Positions 41,022 through 49,394 of a stretch of DNA of 64,000 bases are shown here, piece after piece. The DNA is from CAZAQK01 sp046344715 (GTDB lineage: Bacteria > Pseudomonadota > Alphaproteobacteria > Rickettsiales > SXRF01), in assembly GCA_046344715.1 (NCBI GenBank), contig JBKDKX010000018.1, forward strand, positions 1 through 64,000, read 5' to 3'. A program made the position numbers and the translations under genes. The notes below the pieces were generated by a model. That model made no database searches and was not told where the DNA came from. It saw nothing but the letters and a program-made list of their open reading frames with translations. Each line of letters opens with the position of its first letter. Position 1 is the first letter of the stretch.

Positions 41022-41416
41022 TGTTGTTCTTTGCAAGAAAGCATCCTATTTTTGGTGAAACGCCACTGCATTATGCATGCATTGAAAATGATCTGCGTGC
41101 TGTAAAGAAAATATTGGCAAAAGGGGGAGGTGTTGATGTCCCTGACGATGGAGGTCAAACCCCGTTAATAAGCGCCAGTATGCTTGGATATGTCGATATG
41201 GTGGAGTTATTATTGCAGCATAACGCGAATGTCCAGGTAAGGGATCATTCGTGGGGAAATACTGCATTGCATTATGCTGCTGAAAATGGTCATGTTAAAA
41301 TTATCGAGCTATTATTGGCTGCGGGGGCTGATAAAACCATGCCTAATAACAATGGTCATACAGCGTTGGAGATGGCAAAAAGCACATATATTTCTATGGA
41401 AAGCTTATTGAAATGA
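41021..41416 (+). CDS. Ankyrin-repeat protein inserted between murB and ddl
   Basis: The 131-residue protein consists of three to four ankyrin repeats and little else: GETPLHYACIENDLRAVKKIL, GQTPLISASMLGYVDMVELLL, GNTALHYAAENGHVKIIELLL and a partial GHTALEMAKS. There is no signal peptide. Ankyrin repeats bind other proteins, so it may shield or regulate a partner, perhaps the protein encoded just upstream. TAATG and ATGA overlaps couple it to both neighbours. Confidence 0.9.
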   Translation: MLFFARKHPIFGETPLHYACIENDLRAVKKILAKGGGVDVPDDGGQTPLISASMLGYVDMVELLLQHNANVQVRDHSWGNTALHYAAENGHVKIIELLLAAGADKTMPNNNGHTALEMAKSTYISMESLLK

Positions 41417-42324
41417 AACACATAGCAGTTCTAAAAGGCGGGTGGTCGGCAGAGCGTGAAGTATCGCTGAATAGTGGTGCAGCCTGTGCAAAGGCACTGC
41501 GCGAAGTGGGTTATAAGGTAACGGAAGTGGATGTTACTCCTCAAGTGGCGGCTGATCTTGCACAGATTAAACCAGATGTGGCATTTAATGCGCTGCATGG
41601 CACATTTGGCGAAGATGGATGTATGCAGGGCGTGCTTGAAATGCTCAAAATCCCTTACACACACTCTGGCGTTCTTGCGTCTGCACTGGCGATGGATAAA
41701 CCTACGGCCAAGCGCGTTTTTGAAGCAGTTGGCCTGCGCTGCCCAAAAGGCGTTACCCTATCGCTTGACCAATTAGTCAAGGTTGACCCGCTACCGCGCC
41801 CCTTCGTAGTAAAACCGGCGGCAGAAGGCTCCAGTGTGGGGGTATATATAGTGTTAGAAAGTGATAATCGCCCGATTTCCCAAATCATGACCGGTGCGGA
41901 TGATAAAACACTCTATCTTGTTGAAGAATATATCGCTGGCCGTGAAATCACGGTGGCTGTGTTGAATAACAAACCCCTAGGTGTCACAGAAATTCGTCCA
42001 TTAAGCGGCTTTTATGACTACACCAACAAATATACCGATGGAAAAACCGAGCATCTATGCCCCGCGCCATTGCCTAAAAATAAATATGATAAAGTGATGG
42101 AGCTGGCACTGAGAGCCCATCAGGCGCTTGGCTGTCGCGGCCTGTCACGTGCGGATTTTCGTTTTGATGACACCAAAGGGGATGGTACATTCTATCTGCT
42201 GGAGGTGAATACCCAACCGGGAATGACTGCTCTTTCATTGTCACCTGAAATTGCTGCACATGCTGGCATCAGCTTTAATGAATTAGTAAGACTCTTGGTA
42301 GAAGATGCGAAACTGGGACAATAG
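41413..42324 (+). CDS. ddl: D-alanine--D-alanine ligase
   Basis: Ddl makes D-Ala-D-Ala for MurF. This ATP-grasp enzyme of 303 residues has the opening HIAVLKGGWSAEREVSLNSG, NALHGTFGEDGCMQG, the ATP loop VKPAAEGSSVGV, and the metal and substrate site LLEVNTQPGMTALSL. It is the DdlB type usual in dcw clusters. The start overlaps the ankyrin gene by 4 bp. Confidence 0.96.
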   Translation: MKHIAVLKGGWSAEREVSLNSGAACAKALREVGYKVTEVDVTPQVAADLAQIKPDVAFNALHGTFGEDGCMQGVLEMLKIPYTHSGVLASALAMDKPTAKRVFEAVGLRCPKGVTLSLDQLVKVDPLPRPFVVKPAAEGSSVGVYIVLESDNRPISQIMTGADDKTLYLVEEYIAGREITVAVLNNKPLGVTEIRPLSGFYDYTNKYTDGKTEHLCPAPLPKNKYDKVMELALRAHQALGCRGLSRADFRFDDTKGDGTFYLLEVNTQPGMTALSLSPEIAAHAGISFNELVRLLVEDAKLGQ

Positions 42325-42345
42325 TACTGGTCGCAAGGTGCTGGC

Positions 42346-43215
42346 ATGGCCAAAAAATCAGATAACCTAACACTCAGGCAGCGTGAATCGCAGCGGATTA
42401 TGCGCGAGAAGTCAGCGCGCAAAAAACGTCAGGCTATCGTGCGTAAGGCGCAGATTGTAGGTGCCGTGTGTGTGGTATTGGTTGTGGCTGGCGTTGGGTT
42501 CTGGGTGTGGAAAAACAGCATGTTTAGCAAAGCAGTTGAATCGGTATCTAATGGTATGTATCAGATAACTGCGAGGGCTGGGTTTACATTAGATACCTTA
42601 TATCTTGAAGGGCGCAGCCGTACGCCTATGGAAGAAATCAGCAAAGCCATCAACATAAACAAAGGCGATCCGATATTGCAGCTTTCACTGCAGGAAATAA
42701 AGGCCAGACTGGAGGCAGTGGGCAGCATCAGCTCGGCTGCTGTTGAGCGTGAATTGCCCAACAGGCTTGCCATACGTATTGTGGAGCGTGAGCCGGTCGC
42801 CCTCTGGCAGCATCAGGGCAAAATGGTGTTGGTAGATGATAATGGTGTGGCAATGCCGGATGTCGCATTATCTGCATACAGGCATTTGCCATTGATTGTT
42901 GGCAAGGATGCCCCCTCGCAGGTGGGAGAAGTTCTGGCATTGCTGCAATCCAGCAAAGCATTGCAGGAAAGATTTGCCGCAGCTGTGCGTATCAGCGGTC
43001 GCCGCTGGAATGTACATCTGAAGGATGGTACACAGGTGAAGCTGCCTGAGCAAGATGCCACTAAGGCATGGGAAGCACTGGCTAAATTGCAGGATAAGCA
43101 GCAACTGCTGGATAGGGATGTAAAAGTGATAGACCTGCGGGTTGCGGGCAGGCTATTCATCAAAACGTCACCCGAAAATGTGGCGGGTGAGTCGTCAAGC
43201 GCAAAAGAGACTTGA
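42346..43215 (+). CDS. ftsQ: Cell division protein FtsQ
   Basis: The 289-residue bitopic protein has a basic cytoplasmic N-terminus, one membrane span (about residues 36-56, AQIVGAVCVVLVVAGVGFWV), a POTRA domain (FTLDTLYLEGRSRTPMEEI) and a beta domain (AAVRISGRRWNVHLKDGTQV; VIDLRVAGRLFIK). FtsQ recruits FtsL/FtsB and downstream division proteins. It begins 21 bp after ddl. An 84-bp gap separates it from ftsA. Confidence 0.9.
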   Translation: MAKKSDNLTLRQRESQRIMREKSARKKRQAIVRKAQIVGAVCVVLVVAGVGFWVWKNSMFSKAVESVSNGMYQITARAGFTLDTLYLEGRSRTPMEEISKAININKGDPILQLSLQEIKARLEAVGSISSAAVERELPNRLAIRIVEREPVALWQHQGKMVLVDDNGVAMPDVALSAYRHLPLIVGKDAPSQVGEVLALLQSSKALQERFAAAVRISGRRWNVHLKDGTQVKLPEQDATKAWEALAKLQDKQQLLDRDVKVIDLRVAGRLFIKTSPENVAGESSSAKET

Positions 43216-43299
43216 GCGATTAGTATCTCGAGGTTAAGACTAGAGTATACAGATACAGAATGTACTGGATTTTAAGCCATGAGCAGATAAAACAGGGTT

Positions 43300-44565
43300 A
43301 TGAAAAAGTCATCAGCAAATAACAAAAATGGTATCGGCAGTGTAGCGGTTTTAGACATTGGTACTGCAAAGATTGCATGTTTTATAGCCAATATTGATTC
43401 CGCAGGCGAAATAAAAATCACCGGTATCGGCCATCAGCTTTCCAAAGGCATCAGGAGCGGTATCATCACCGATTTTGCCGAGGCCGAAGCGTCCGTCGTG
43501 TCTGCGGTACATGCGGCAGAGCAGATGGCAGGCGAGACGGTAGAAGATGTGCTCATCAGTCTCTCCGGCGGCAATCTCACCTCGCGCAATGTCACGGTTG
43601 AAATGAGTATGCTGGGTGATGAAGTGACGGATCGTGATGTTATGGATATCATTGAGCAGGGACGTGCATCGGTCACTCATAGCGAGCTGGATATTATTCA
43701 CTGTATTCCGGTGTCGTATTACCTCGATGGTGCGCGTGGCATTGTGGATCCGCGAAAAATGTACGGCAAAAAACTGGGTGCGGATTTGCACATTATTACA
43801 GGCCTGCCGACCGTAACGCGCAATCTTGCGCATTGTGTTGGCCGGTGTCATTTGAATGTGGGCGAATATATCGCATCGCCTTATGCTTCTGCACTTTCCT
43901 GCCTTGAAGAAGATGAAAAACAACTGGGTGTGACGCTCGTGGATATGGGGGCAGGTGTTACCAGCTTTTGCGTATTTGCTGGCGGTAAGAATGTTTATAC
44001 CGATGCGATACCTATCGGCGGTTCGCATGTAACGAGTGATATTGCGCGTGGGCTTTCGACGAGTTTGAGTCACGCCGAACGCCTGAAAACACTGCATGGC
44101 AGCTGCATGGCCTCATCCAGCGATGATCAGGTGATGATCGATGTGCCGCCTCTCGGTGAAGAAGAATTTGACGAAACCAATACCATGCCGCGTTCCATGC
44201 TTGTGGGTGTTATCCGCCCGCGCATTGAAGAAATATTCGAGATGATTCGTAGCAAGCTGGAAATGGCTGGTATCTCGTCAGTTTCTGGGAAGCGCGTGGT
44301 GCTTACTGGTGGTGCAAGCCAGTTGCTTGGCGTGCGTGAAATGGCAGCTAATATGTTGGGTAAGCAGGTGCGCCTTGGCAGGCCGCGAGTGTTGCCTGGT
44401 CTTGCGGAATCGGTCAGTGGCCCTGCATTTGCGGCGTCACTGGGCATGGTGGAATATGTGCTGAAAAAACCAATGGAAGAGCAGATGTTTGCCTTAAATC
44501 GCCGTCGCGGCAACCTCACTGCGGGTTTCGAGAAAGTGGTGAGCTGGTTTAAGGAGAATTTTTGA
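43300..44565 (+). CDS. ftsA: Cell division protein FtsA
   Basis: FtsA is the actin-like membrane tether of FtsZ. The 421-residue protein has VLDIGTAKIACFIANI (phosphate loop), GVTLVDMGAGVTSFCVF (second loop), and VVLTGGASQLLGVREM. It ends in the amphipathic membrane-targeting helix GFEKVVSWFKENF. The long 187-bp gap to ftsZ contains a repeat, so ftsZ probably has its own promoter. Confidence 0.95.
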   Translation: MKKSSANNKNGIGSVAVLDIGTAKIACFIANIDSAGEIKITGIGHQLSKGIRSGIITDFAEAEASVVSAVHAAEQMAGETVEDVLISLSGGNLTSRNVTVEMSMLGDEVTDRDVMDIIEQGRASVTHSELDIIHCIPVSYYLDGARGIVDPRKMYGKKLGADLHIITGLPTVTRNLAHCVGRCHLNVGEYIASPYASALSCLEEDEKQLGVTLVDMGAGVTSFCVFAGGKNVYTDAIPIGGSHVTSDIARGLSTSLSHAERLKTLHGSCMASSSDDQVMIDVPPLGEEEFDETNTMPRSMLVGVIRPRIEEIFEMIRSKLEMAGISSVSGKRVVLTGGASQLLGVREMAANMLGKQVRLGRPRVLPGLAESVSGPAFAASLGMVEYVLKKPMEEQMFALNRRRGNLTAGFEKVVSWFKENF

Positions 44566-44632
44566 TGAAAGATAATAGGATGAAAGATGAGAGGAAATAA
44601 TCTTTATCATCGCTCATCTACTCGTCTCTCAC
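44563..44632. repeat. Self-similar inverted repeat between ftsA and ftsZ
   Basis: Arms built of GATGAAAG/GATGAGAG-like words on the left and CATCGCT CATCTACT CGTCTCT on the right. It begins at the ftsA stop codon. The remaining gap holds a small ACCACA/TGGTGG hairpin and an AT-rich stretch; ACGAGGGG is the ftsZ ribosome binding site. Confidence 0.55.
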
Positions 44633-44751
44633 CCCACTTTCTTGATGCAAACCACAAAATATGGTGGTAAAAATTTAAAAAACTGTCAATATGTGCGTAG
44701 CTTTGAACAGCTGCAAAACGCGTGATTATATATTTACGAGGGGATTAAATC

Positions 44752-46392
44752 ATGACCATCAACCTGCATCTTCCAAGTAATACTGAAATTCTGCGACCAA
44801 CCATTACGGTTATTGGTGTGGGTGGTGCTGGCGGTAATGCGGTGAACAACATGATTTCCGCGCAGCTTGAGGGCGTGAATTTTGTGGTGGCGAATACAGA
44901 TGCACAGGCGATCGATCATTCTCTCACCGAGCGTACCATTCAACTCGGCGCAGGTATCACCAAGGGTTTGGGTGCCGGCGCAAATCCGGATATTGGCCGT
45001 GCCGCCGCGGAAGAAGCAAAAGATGAAATCGCTGCATATATTGAAGGCAGCAACATGGTGTTCATCACCGCTGGTATGGGTGGCGGTACCGGTACGGGTG
45101 CAGCACCGGTTGTGGCGCGCATTGCAAAAGAGCAGGGGATTCTCACTGTTGGTGTGGTCACCAAGCCATTCCAGTTCGAAGGCACGTATCGTATGCGCCT
45201 CGCAGAATCAGGCCTAAAAGAATTACAAGATTATGTGGATACGCTCATTGTTATCCCGAACCAGAATTTATTCCGCCTGGCTAACGAACGCACGACATTT
45301 GCCGATGCTTTCAAAATGGCAGATGAAGTGCTGCACTCTGGTGTTCGCGGCGTAACAGACCTCATGGTAAAACCCGGCCTTATCAACCTCGACTTTGCTG
45401 ATATCCGCACCGTAATGCGCGAAATGGGCAAGGCGATGATGGGCACCGGCGAAGCAACCGGCGAACGCCGCGCAATTGAAGCCGCGGAAGCAGCTATTTC
45501 TAATCCGCTGCTGGATGATGTATCGCTCAGAGGTGCGCGTGCGCTTCTCATCAATATTACTGGCGGTGCGGACATGACACTCTATGAGGTTGATGAAGCA
45601 GCGAACCGTGTGCGCGAAGAAGTGGATTCTGATGCGAATATTATTTTCGGTTCCACCTATAATGAAGAAATGAACGGTCGTATGCGTGTGTCTGTGGTTG
45701 CAACAGGAATTGACGCGCAGACGCAGACTGCAAATACATCTCAGAAACTGACAACGGTCGGTGAGCCAAAAAAGGCATTCGCATTTAATGCACCTTCAGC
45801 GAAAGTGGAGGTACGCACGCAGGTGAATGCGCGTCCCGTCAGTTTTGCAGAGCAGTCACGCAACTATGCGCCGGAAGCGGTGATTGCTGCGCGTGCTGCG
45901 GCAGAGCAACGCTCAATTGTGCCTCCATCACAGTCCTCCGTACGTGTTGAAAAACCTGTGGAGCAGCAACAGCAGCAGGCACCGCAAGTACAGTTTCATG
46001 CTCCTGTTGAAAAGGAAGCTCCTGCGCCGCGTATTCATATGCCAGAATACGATCAGCAGCGTACCCCAGAGCAGCAGCCGCTATTCCGCGAGCCTGTGCA
46101 ATCACAGCAGATGCAGCAACAGCGTTATGAAGAAGAATCCAGACAATCTTCATTCTCACCGCGTCAGGAGCAGCGTGATCAGGTGCGTGACGATGGTAAG
46201 AGTTTCCTTCAGCGCGTGGCGGATGTGGGGCGTGCACTTTCTACACGTACAGAGTCTGGTAAGCAGGAAACATCAGAACGCGTGCATGTAGTGCAGCGGC
46301 AGGCACCTTCTGAGCCGCCATCAACGCCTAAGCAGCAGGGTGAGGATCAGTATCTTGATATTCCTGCATTTCTGCGTCGTCAGGCTAATTGA
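44752..46392 (+). CDS. ftsZ: Cell division GTPase FtsZ
   Basis: FtsZ polymerises into the division ring. The GTPase core (to about residue 320) has GVGGAGGNAVNNM, the tubulin signature GGGTGTG in GMGGGTGTGAAPV, and NLDFADIRTVM. A Gln/Pro-rich linker of about 200 residues follows, long but usual for Alphaproteobacteria. The C-terminal peptide LDIPAFLRRQ binds FtsA and other partners. The 546 residues are in one uninterrupted frame. Confidence 0.97.
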   Translation: MTINLHLPSNTEILRPTITVIGVGGAGGNAVNNMISAQLEGVNFVVANTDAQAIDHSLTERTIQLGAGITKGLGAGANPDIGRAAAEEAKDEIAAYIEGSNMVFITAGMGGGTGTGAAPVVARIAKEQGILTVGVVTKPFQFEGTYRMRLAESGLKELQDYVDTLIVIPNQNLFRLANERTTFADAFKMADEVLHSGVRGVTDLMVKPGLINLDFADIRTVMREMGKAMMGTGEATGERRAIEAAEAAISNPLLDDVSLRGARALLINITGGADMTLYEVDEAANRVREEVDSDANIIFGSTYNEEMNGRMRVSVVATGIDAQTQTANTSQKLTTVGEPKKAFAFNAPSAKVEVRTQVNARPVSFAEQSRNYAPEAVIAARAAAEQRSIVPPSQSSVRVEKPVEQQQQQAPQVQFHAPVEKEAPAPRIHMPEYDQQRTPEQQPLFREPVQSQQMQQQRYEEESRQSSFSPRQEQRDQVRDDGKSFLQRVADVGRALSTRTESGKQETSERVHVVQRQAPSEPPSTPKQQGEDQYLDIPAFLRRQAN

Positions 46393-46426
46393 CATATTTC
46401 GTTAATGGCTTTGCCATTTAGGAAAA

Positions 46427-46513
46427 TGTCATCCCCGAATTTGCGGTAGCAAATATTGGGGAGCTCGTGCAACATTCTTTGGACAACAGGATTCCTGCTT
46501 CCGCAGGAATGTA
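46427..46513. repeat. Palindromic repeats between ftsZ and the FkbM gene
   Basis: Two hairpins, CCCCGAATTTG…CAAATATTGGGG and ATTCCTGC-TTCC-GCAGGAAT, of the TCATTCC/CATCCCC intergenic families. Confidence 0.75.
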
Positions 46514-46517
46514 GTGT

Positions 46518-47387
46518 ATGAAATCACTTGCGGTATCACTTTCCCGTCAGCGCTGGCTGCCATATAAAACACGTCGTTCGGTCATAAAAAAACTGCATCC
46601 GGCGATGCTGAAGGATTACGCCTTTGAAGCAGATGCACTGGGGTTTACGTTTCGTGGCAATATTGTAAATTATATTGACCGGCTGGTATATTTTTGCGGC
46701 GCGCACGAGAAATACATGCTCTTTATGCTGCGTGATTATGTGCTTGCATTGAAGAAAAAAAATAAAGCACCGCTTGCCTTTGTCGATGTCGGTGCGAATG
46801 CAGGAAATCACACGCTCTTCATGTCACAGTTGGTTGGCAAGGTGTATGCATTCGAGCCATTTGAACGCGTGCGTAAGCAGTTGCAGGAAAATCTGGCGAT
46901 AAACAACATTACCAATGTAACCGTGCATCCGTTCGGCCTGAGCAATGAGGATGCAACCCTGCCGTTTTACGCAGCACCCGATGAAAATCTTGGTGCGGCT
47001 TCGTTCCACAGTGATCACAAAAATGACAATTACTATCTCGGCGACATGCAGCTTAGACGTGGCGATTCGTTGAACCTCGGCAAGATAGATATTTTGAAAG
47101 CTGACGTAGAAGGCTTTGAAAAATTTGTGCTAGAAGGACTGCAAGAAACCATCAAAGCCAGCCGACCGCTGATGGTGATTGAGCTTTCACCAAAAACCCG
47201 CGAGACCATTGGCAGTGAAGCGGCATTTTACGCGCTGTTTCCGGAAAACTACCAGTTTTTCTATTATAAGAAGGGCAGCAACAACACAGGTCATTACCAG
47301 CTTGCGCCGTTTGATTATGCATTGAATCCAAAAATTCAGGATGTTATTGCCTGCCCAGCAGAAAAATTAATTTATCTAGATAATTAG
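46518..47387 (+). CDS. FkbM-family methyltransferase
   Basis: The 289-residue SAM-dependent methyltransferase has the FkbM order: FVDVGANAGNHTLFMS (SAM site), VYAFEPFERVRKQLQENLAINN, and DILKADVEGFEKFVLEG. Members often O-methylate sugars or glycan chains. It lies alone between ftsZ and lpxC with repeats upstream and a 122-bp gap downstream, so it is probably an accessory gene inserted in a conserved neighbourhood. The substrate is unknown. Confidence 0.85.
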   Translation: MKSLAVSLSRQRWLPYKTRRSVIKKLHPAMLKDYAFEADALGFTFRGNIVNYIDRLVYFCGAHEKYMLFMLRDYVLALKKKNKAPLAFVDVGANAGNHTLFMSQLVGKVYAFEPFERVRKQLQENLAINNITNVTVHPFGLSNEDATLPFYAAPDENLGAASFHSDHKNDNYYLGDMQLRRGDSLNLGKIDILKADVEGFEKFVLEGLQETIKASRPLMVIELSPKTRETIGSEAAFYALFPENYQFFYYKKGSNNTGHYQLAPFDYALNPKIQDVIACPAEKLIYLDN

Positions 47388-47420
47388 TATTTTCTTATTA
47401 TATATCAATATTTTGATGAT

Positions 47421-47438
47421 GTAACAAACCGTAACAAA
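47421..47438 (+). promoter_or_regulatory. Direct repeat upstream of lpxC
   Basis: GTAACAAA occurs twice, 10 bp apart (47421-47428 and 47431-47438), about 75-90 bp before the lpxC start. The layout suits an OmpR-type response regulator; the regulator is not identified. Confidence 0.4.
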
Positions 47439-47509
47439 GCGTGATTTGAAAACCGGCTCCGTAAAGCATAGGTTCTAGGGTATAAATAACTCACTGGTTT
47501 TTCAAAATA

Positions 47510-48436
47510 ATGAAACAAACAACGCTCGCAAATAAAGTCTCCTGCTCTGGCATTGGCCTGCATACTGGCCGTGTAGTAAAAATCACTCTGTATCCGGCTG
47601 AGCCGAACACGGGGGTGGTATTCAAGCGTCTGGATGTAGAGCATGAAAAAAGTCTGGTTCCAGCACGATATGACGCGGTGTGTGAAACCCGCCTTGGCAC
47701 CACCATCCGCAACCGTTCTGGCGTTACCGTTTCTACCATTGAACATCTGATGGCTGCACTCTGGGGAGCCGGGGTTGATAATGTGTTGGTTGAGCTGGAT
47801 GGGTCTGAAGTGCCGATTATGGATGGCAGTTCTGAGCCATTTACTTTCATGATCGAGTGCGCCCGCGTGGTTCAGCAAAATGCTACTCGCCGTATCCTGC
47901 GCGTGCTTAAAACCGTTGAAGTGCACGAAGGTAAAAGCACCGCCCGTGTGCAGCCGAACCGCGAAGGCGATGAGGGCTGCGTGCTTGGTGTTGAGATTGA
48001 ATTTGATAATTCAGTGATCAGCCGTCAGGTGCTACAATATGATTTCCGCGATGTTACCTTTAAGCAGACGCTTTCGCGTGCTCGTACCTTTGGTTTCGAG
48101 CATGAGGTGGAGGCTATGCGCGCCAACGGTCTTGCCCTTGGCGGCTCATTGGATAATGCTATCGTAGTAGGTAAAGAAAAGATCCTCAACGAAGAAGGTC
48201 TGCGTTACGTTGATGAATTCGTGCGTCATAAGGCGCTGGATTGCCTTGGCGACCTGTTCCTTGCAGGCTCGCGTATTGATGGGCGTTTTGATTTCAGCCG
48301 TCCTGGCCATGGTATCAATAATGCACTGCTGCGCGCGCTTTTTGCTGATAAAACGGCTTATGCGATTACGTCAGCCGATGCAATGCCGGTGCCTTTGCTG
48401 GCACGTCCCGTTAAAGACGCAGTGGCTTACGCCTAA
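47510..48436 (+). CDS. lpxC: UDP-3-O-acyl-GlcNAc deacetylase
   Basis: LpxC is the zinc enzyme that commits to lipid A synthesis. Zinc ligands are visible in TIEHLMAALWG (His near residue 81) and HKALDCLGD (His and Asp near residue 240). The catalytic His lies in the SRPGHGINNALLRAL end region. The opening KQTTLANKVSCSGIGLHTG and the 308-residue length are typical. Confidence 0.96.
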   Translation: MKQTTLANKVSCSGIGLHTGRVVKITLYPAEPNTGVVFKRLDVEHEKSLVPARYDAVCETRLGTTIRNRSGVTVSTIEHLMAALWGAGVDNVLVELDGSEVPIMDGSSEPFTFMIECARVVQQNATRRILRVLKTVEVHEGKSTARVQPNREGDEGCVLGVEIEFDNSVISRQVLQYDFRDVTFKQTLSRARTFGFEHEVEAMRANGLALGGSLDNAIVVGKEKILNEEGLRYVDEFVRHKALDCLGDLFLAGSRIDGRFDFSRPGHGINNALLRALFADKTAYAITSADAMPVPLLARPVKDAVAYA

Positions 48437-48486
48437 GCCCAATATTCATGTTGATGTGTCAGTAATTTGCCTGATATAAACAGGGC

Positions 48487-49344
48487 ATGAAAAGACATAT
48501 ACTTCTAGTTACAACTATTCTTGCACTCACTGCTTGCAGCGATAGTAAAGATGAAACCGCAGCACCAAAACCACCAGATAGCGCTGATAAGCTCTATGCA
48601 GATGCACGCCAGCTTCTGGATGAAAAAGAGTATGAGGATGCGGTGGCAGCCTTTGAAGAGGTGGAGCGCCAGCATCCTTATTCCGAATGGGCAGGGCACG
48701 CGCAGATTATGGCAGCCTACGCACATTACCAGCGTGAGAAATATGATGAAGCCATCGCTATTTTGGAGCGCTATGTAAAACTCTATCCGGGCGAGGCCTC
48801 AGCCGCCTATGCATATTACCTGATTGCGCTTTGCTATTACGAACAAATTTCCGATGTCGGCCGCGATCAGAAAATGACCGAGCTTTCCATGCAAGCCTTG
48901 CGTGATGTGATTCGCCGCTTCCCCGAAAGCGAATATGCGCGTGATGCGCGGATAAAGCTTGATCTTACTATCGACCATCTGGCAGGCAAGGAAATGCAGG
49001 TTGGTCGCTATTATCTCGGCCAGGATGATTATATCGCCGCCGCTAACCGCTTCCGATTTGTCGTAGAAAATTACCAGACCACGAACCACACCGCAGAGGC
49101 ACTACACCGCCTTGTGGAATGTTACTTGAAGCTTGGCGTGAAGGAAGAAGCCCAAAAATACGCAGCGGTGCTGGGCTATAACTTCCCAACCAGTTTGTGG
49201 TATCGCGATAGTTACAAATTGCTGGTGGCAGAAGGTGTTGATATTGCAAAACCCACTGAACCCGATTCGTCCAGGTGGGACAGGATGATCCCATGCAGTC
49301 CCGACATTGCGAGCGTAGCGAAGCAATCCAGTTTCAAATACTAA
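48487..49344 (+). CDS. bamD: Outer-membrane assembly lipoprotein BamD, repeat-derived C-terminus
   Basis: BamD is an essential lipoprotein of the BAM complex that inserts outer-membrane beta-barrels. The signal peptide ends in the lipobox LTAC (MKRHILLVTTILALTAC). TPR-like repeats follow (LYADARQLLDEKEYEDAVAAF; PYSEWAGHAQIMAAYAHY; YYLIALCYYEQ; LHRLVECYLKLG). The last about 20 residues (after TEPDSSRWDRM) have no counterpart in the family and are encoded by a palindromic element that supplies the stop codon. Confidence 0.92.
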   Translation: MKRHILLVTTILALTACSDSKDETAAPKPPDSADKLYADARQLLDEKEYEDAVAAFEEVERQHPYSEWAGHAQIMAAYAHYQREKYDEAIAILERYVKLYPGEASAAYAYYLIALCYYEQISDVGRDQKMTELSMQALRDVIRRFPESEYARDARIKLDLTIDHLAGKEMQVGRYYLGQDDYIAAANRFRFVVENYQTTNHTAEALHRLVECYLKLGVKEEAQKYAAVLGYNFPTSLWYRDSYKLLVAEGVDIAKPTEPDSSRWDRMIPCSPDIASVAKQSSFKY

Positions 49345-49380
49345 CGTGGATTGCTTCGTCGCCTTTGCTCCTCGCAATGA
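49305..49380. repeat. Palindromic element forming the bamD 3' end
   Basis: Inverted arms CATTGCGAGCGTAGCGAAGC (49305 on) and GATTGCTTCGTCGCCTTTGC (49349 on). The left arm is coding; the bamD stop codon lies in the loop. Confidence 0.85.
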
Positions 49381-49394
49381 CAATATGAGGTGAT

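Noticed and set aside
43216..43299. Small gene between ftsQ and ftsA
   Set aside because: 84 bp with no start-stop pair or ribosome binding site that would support one.
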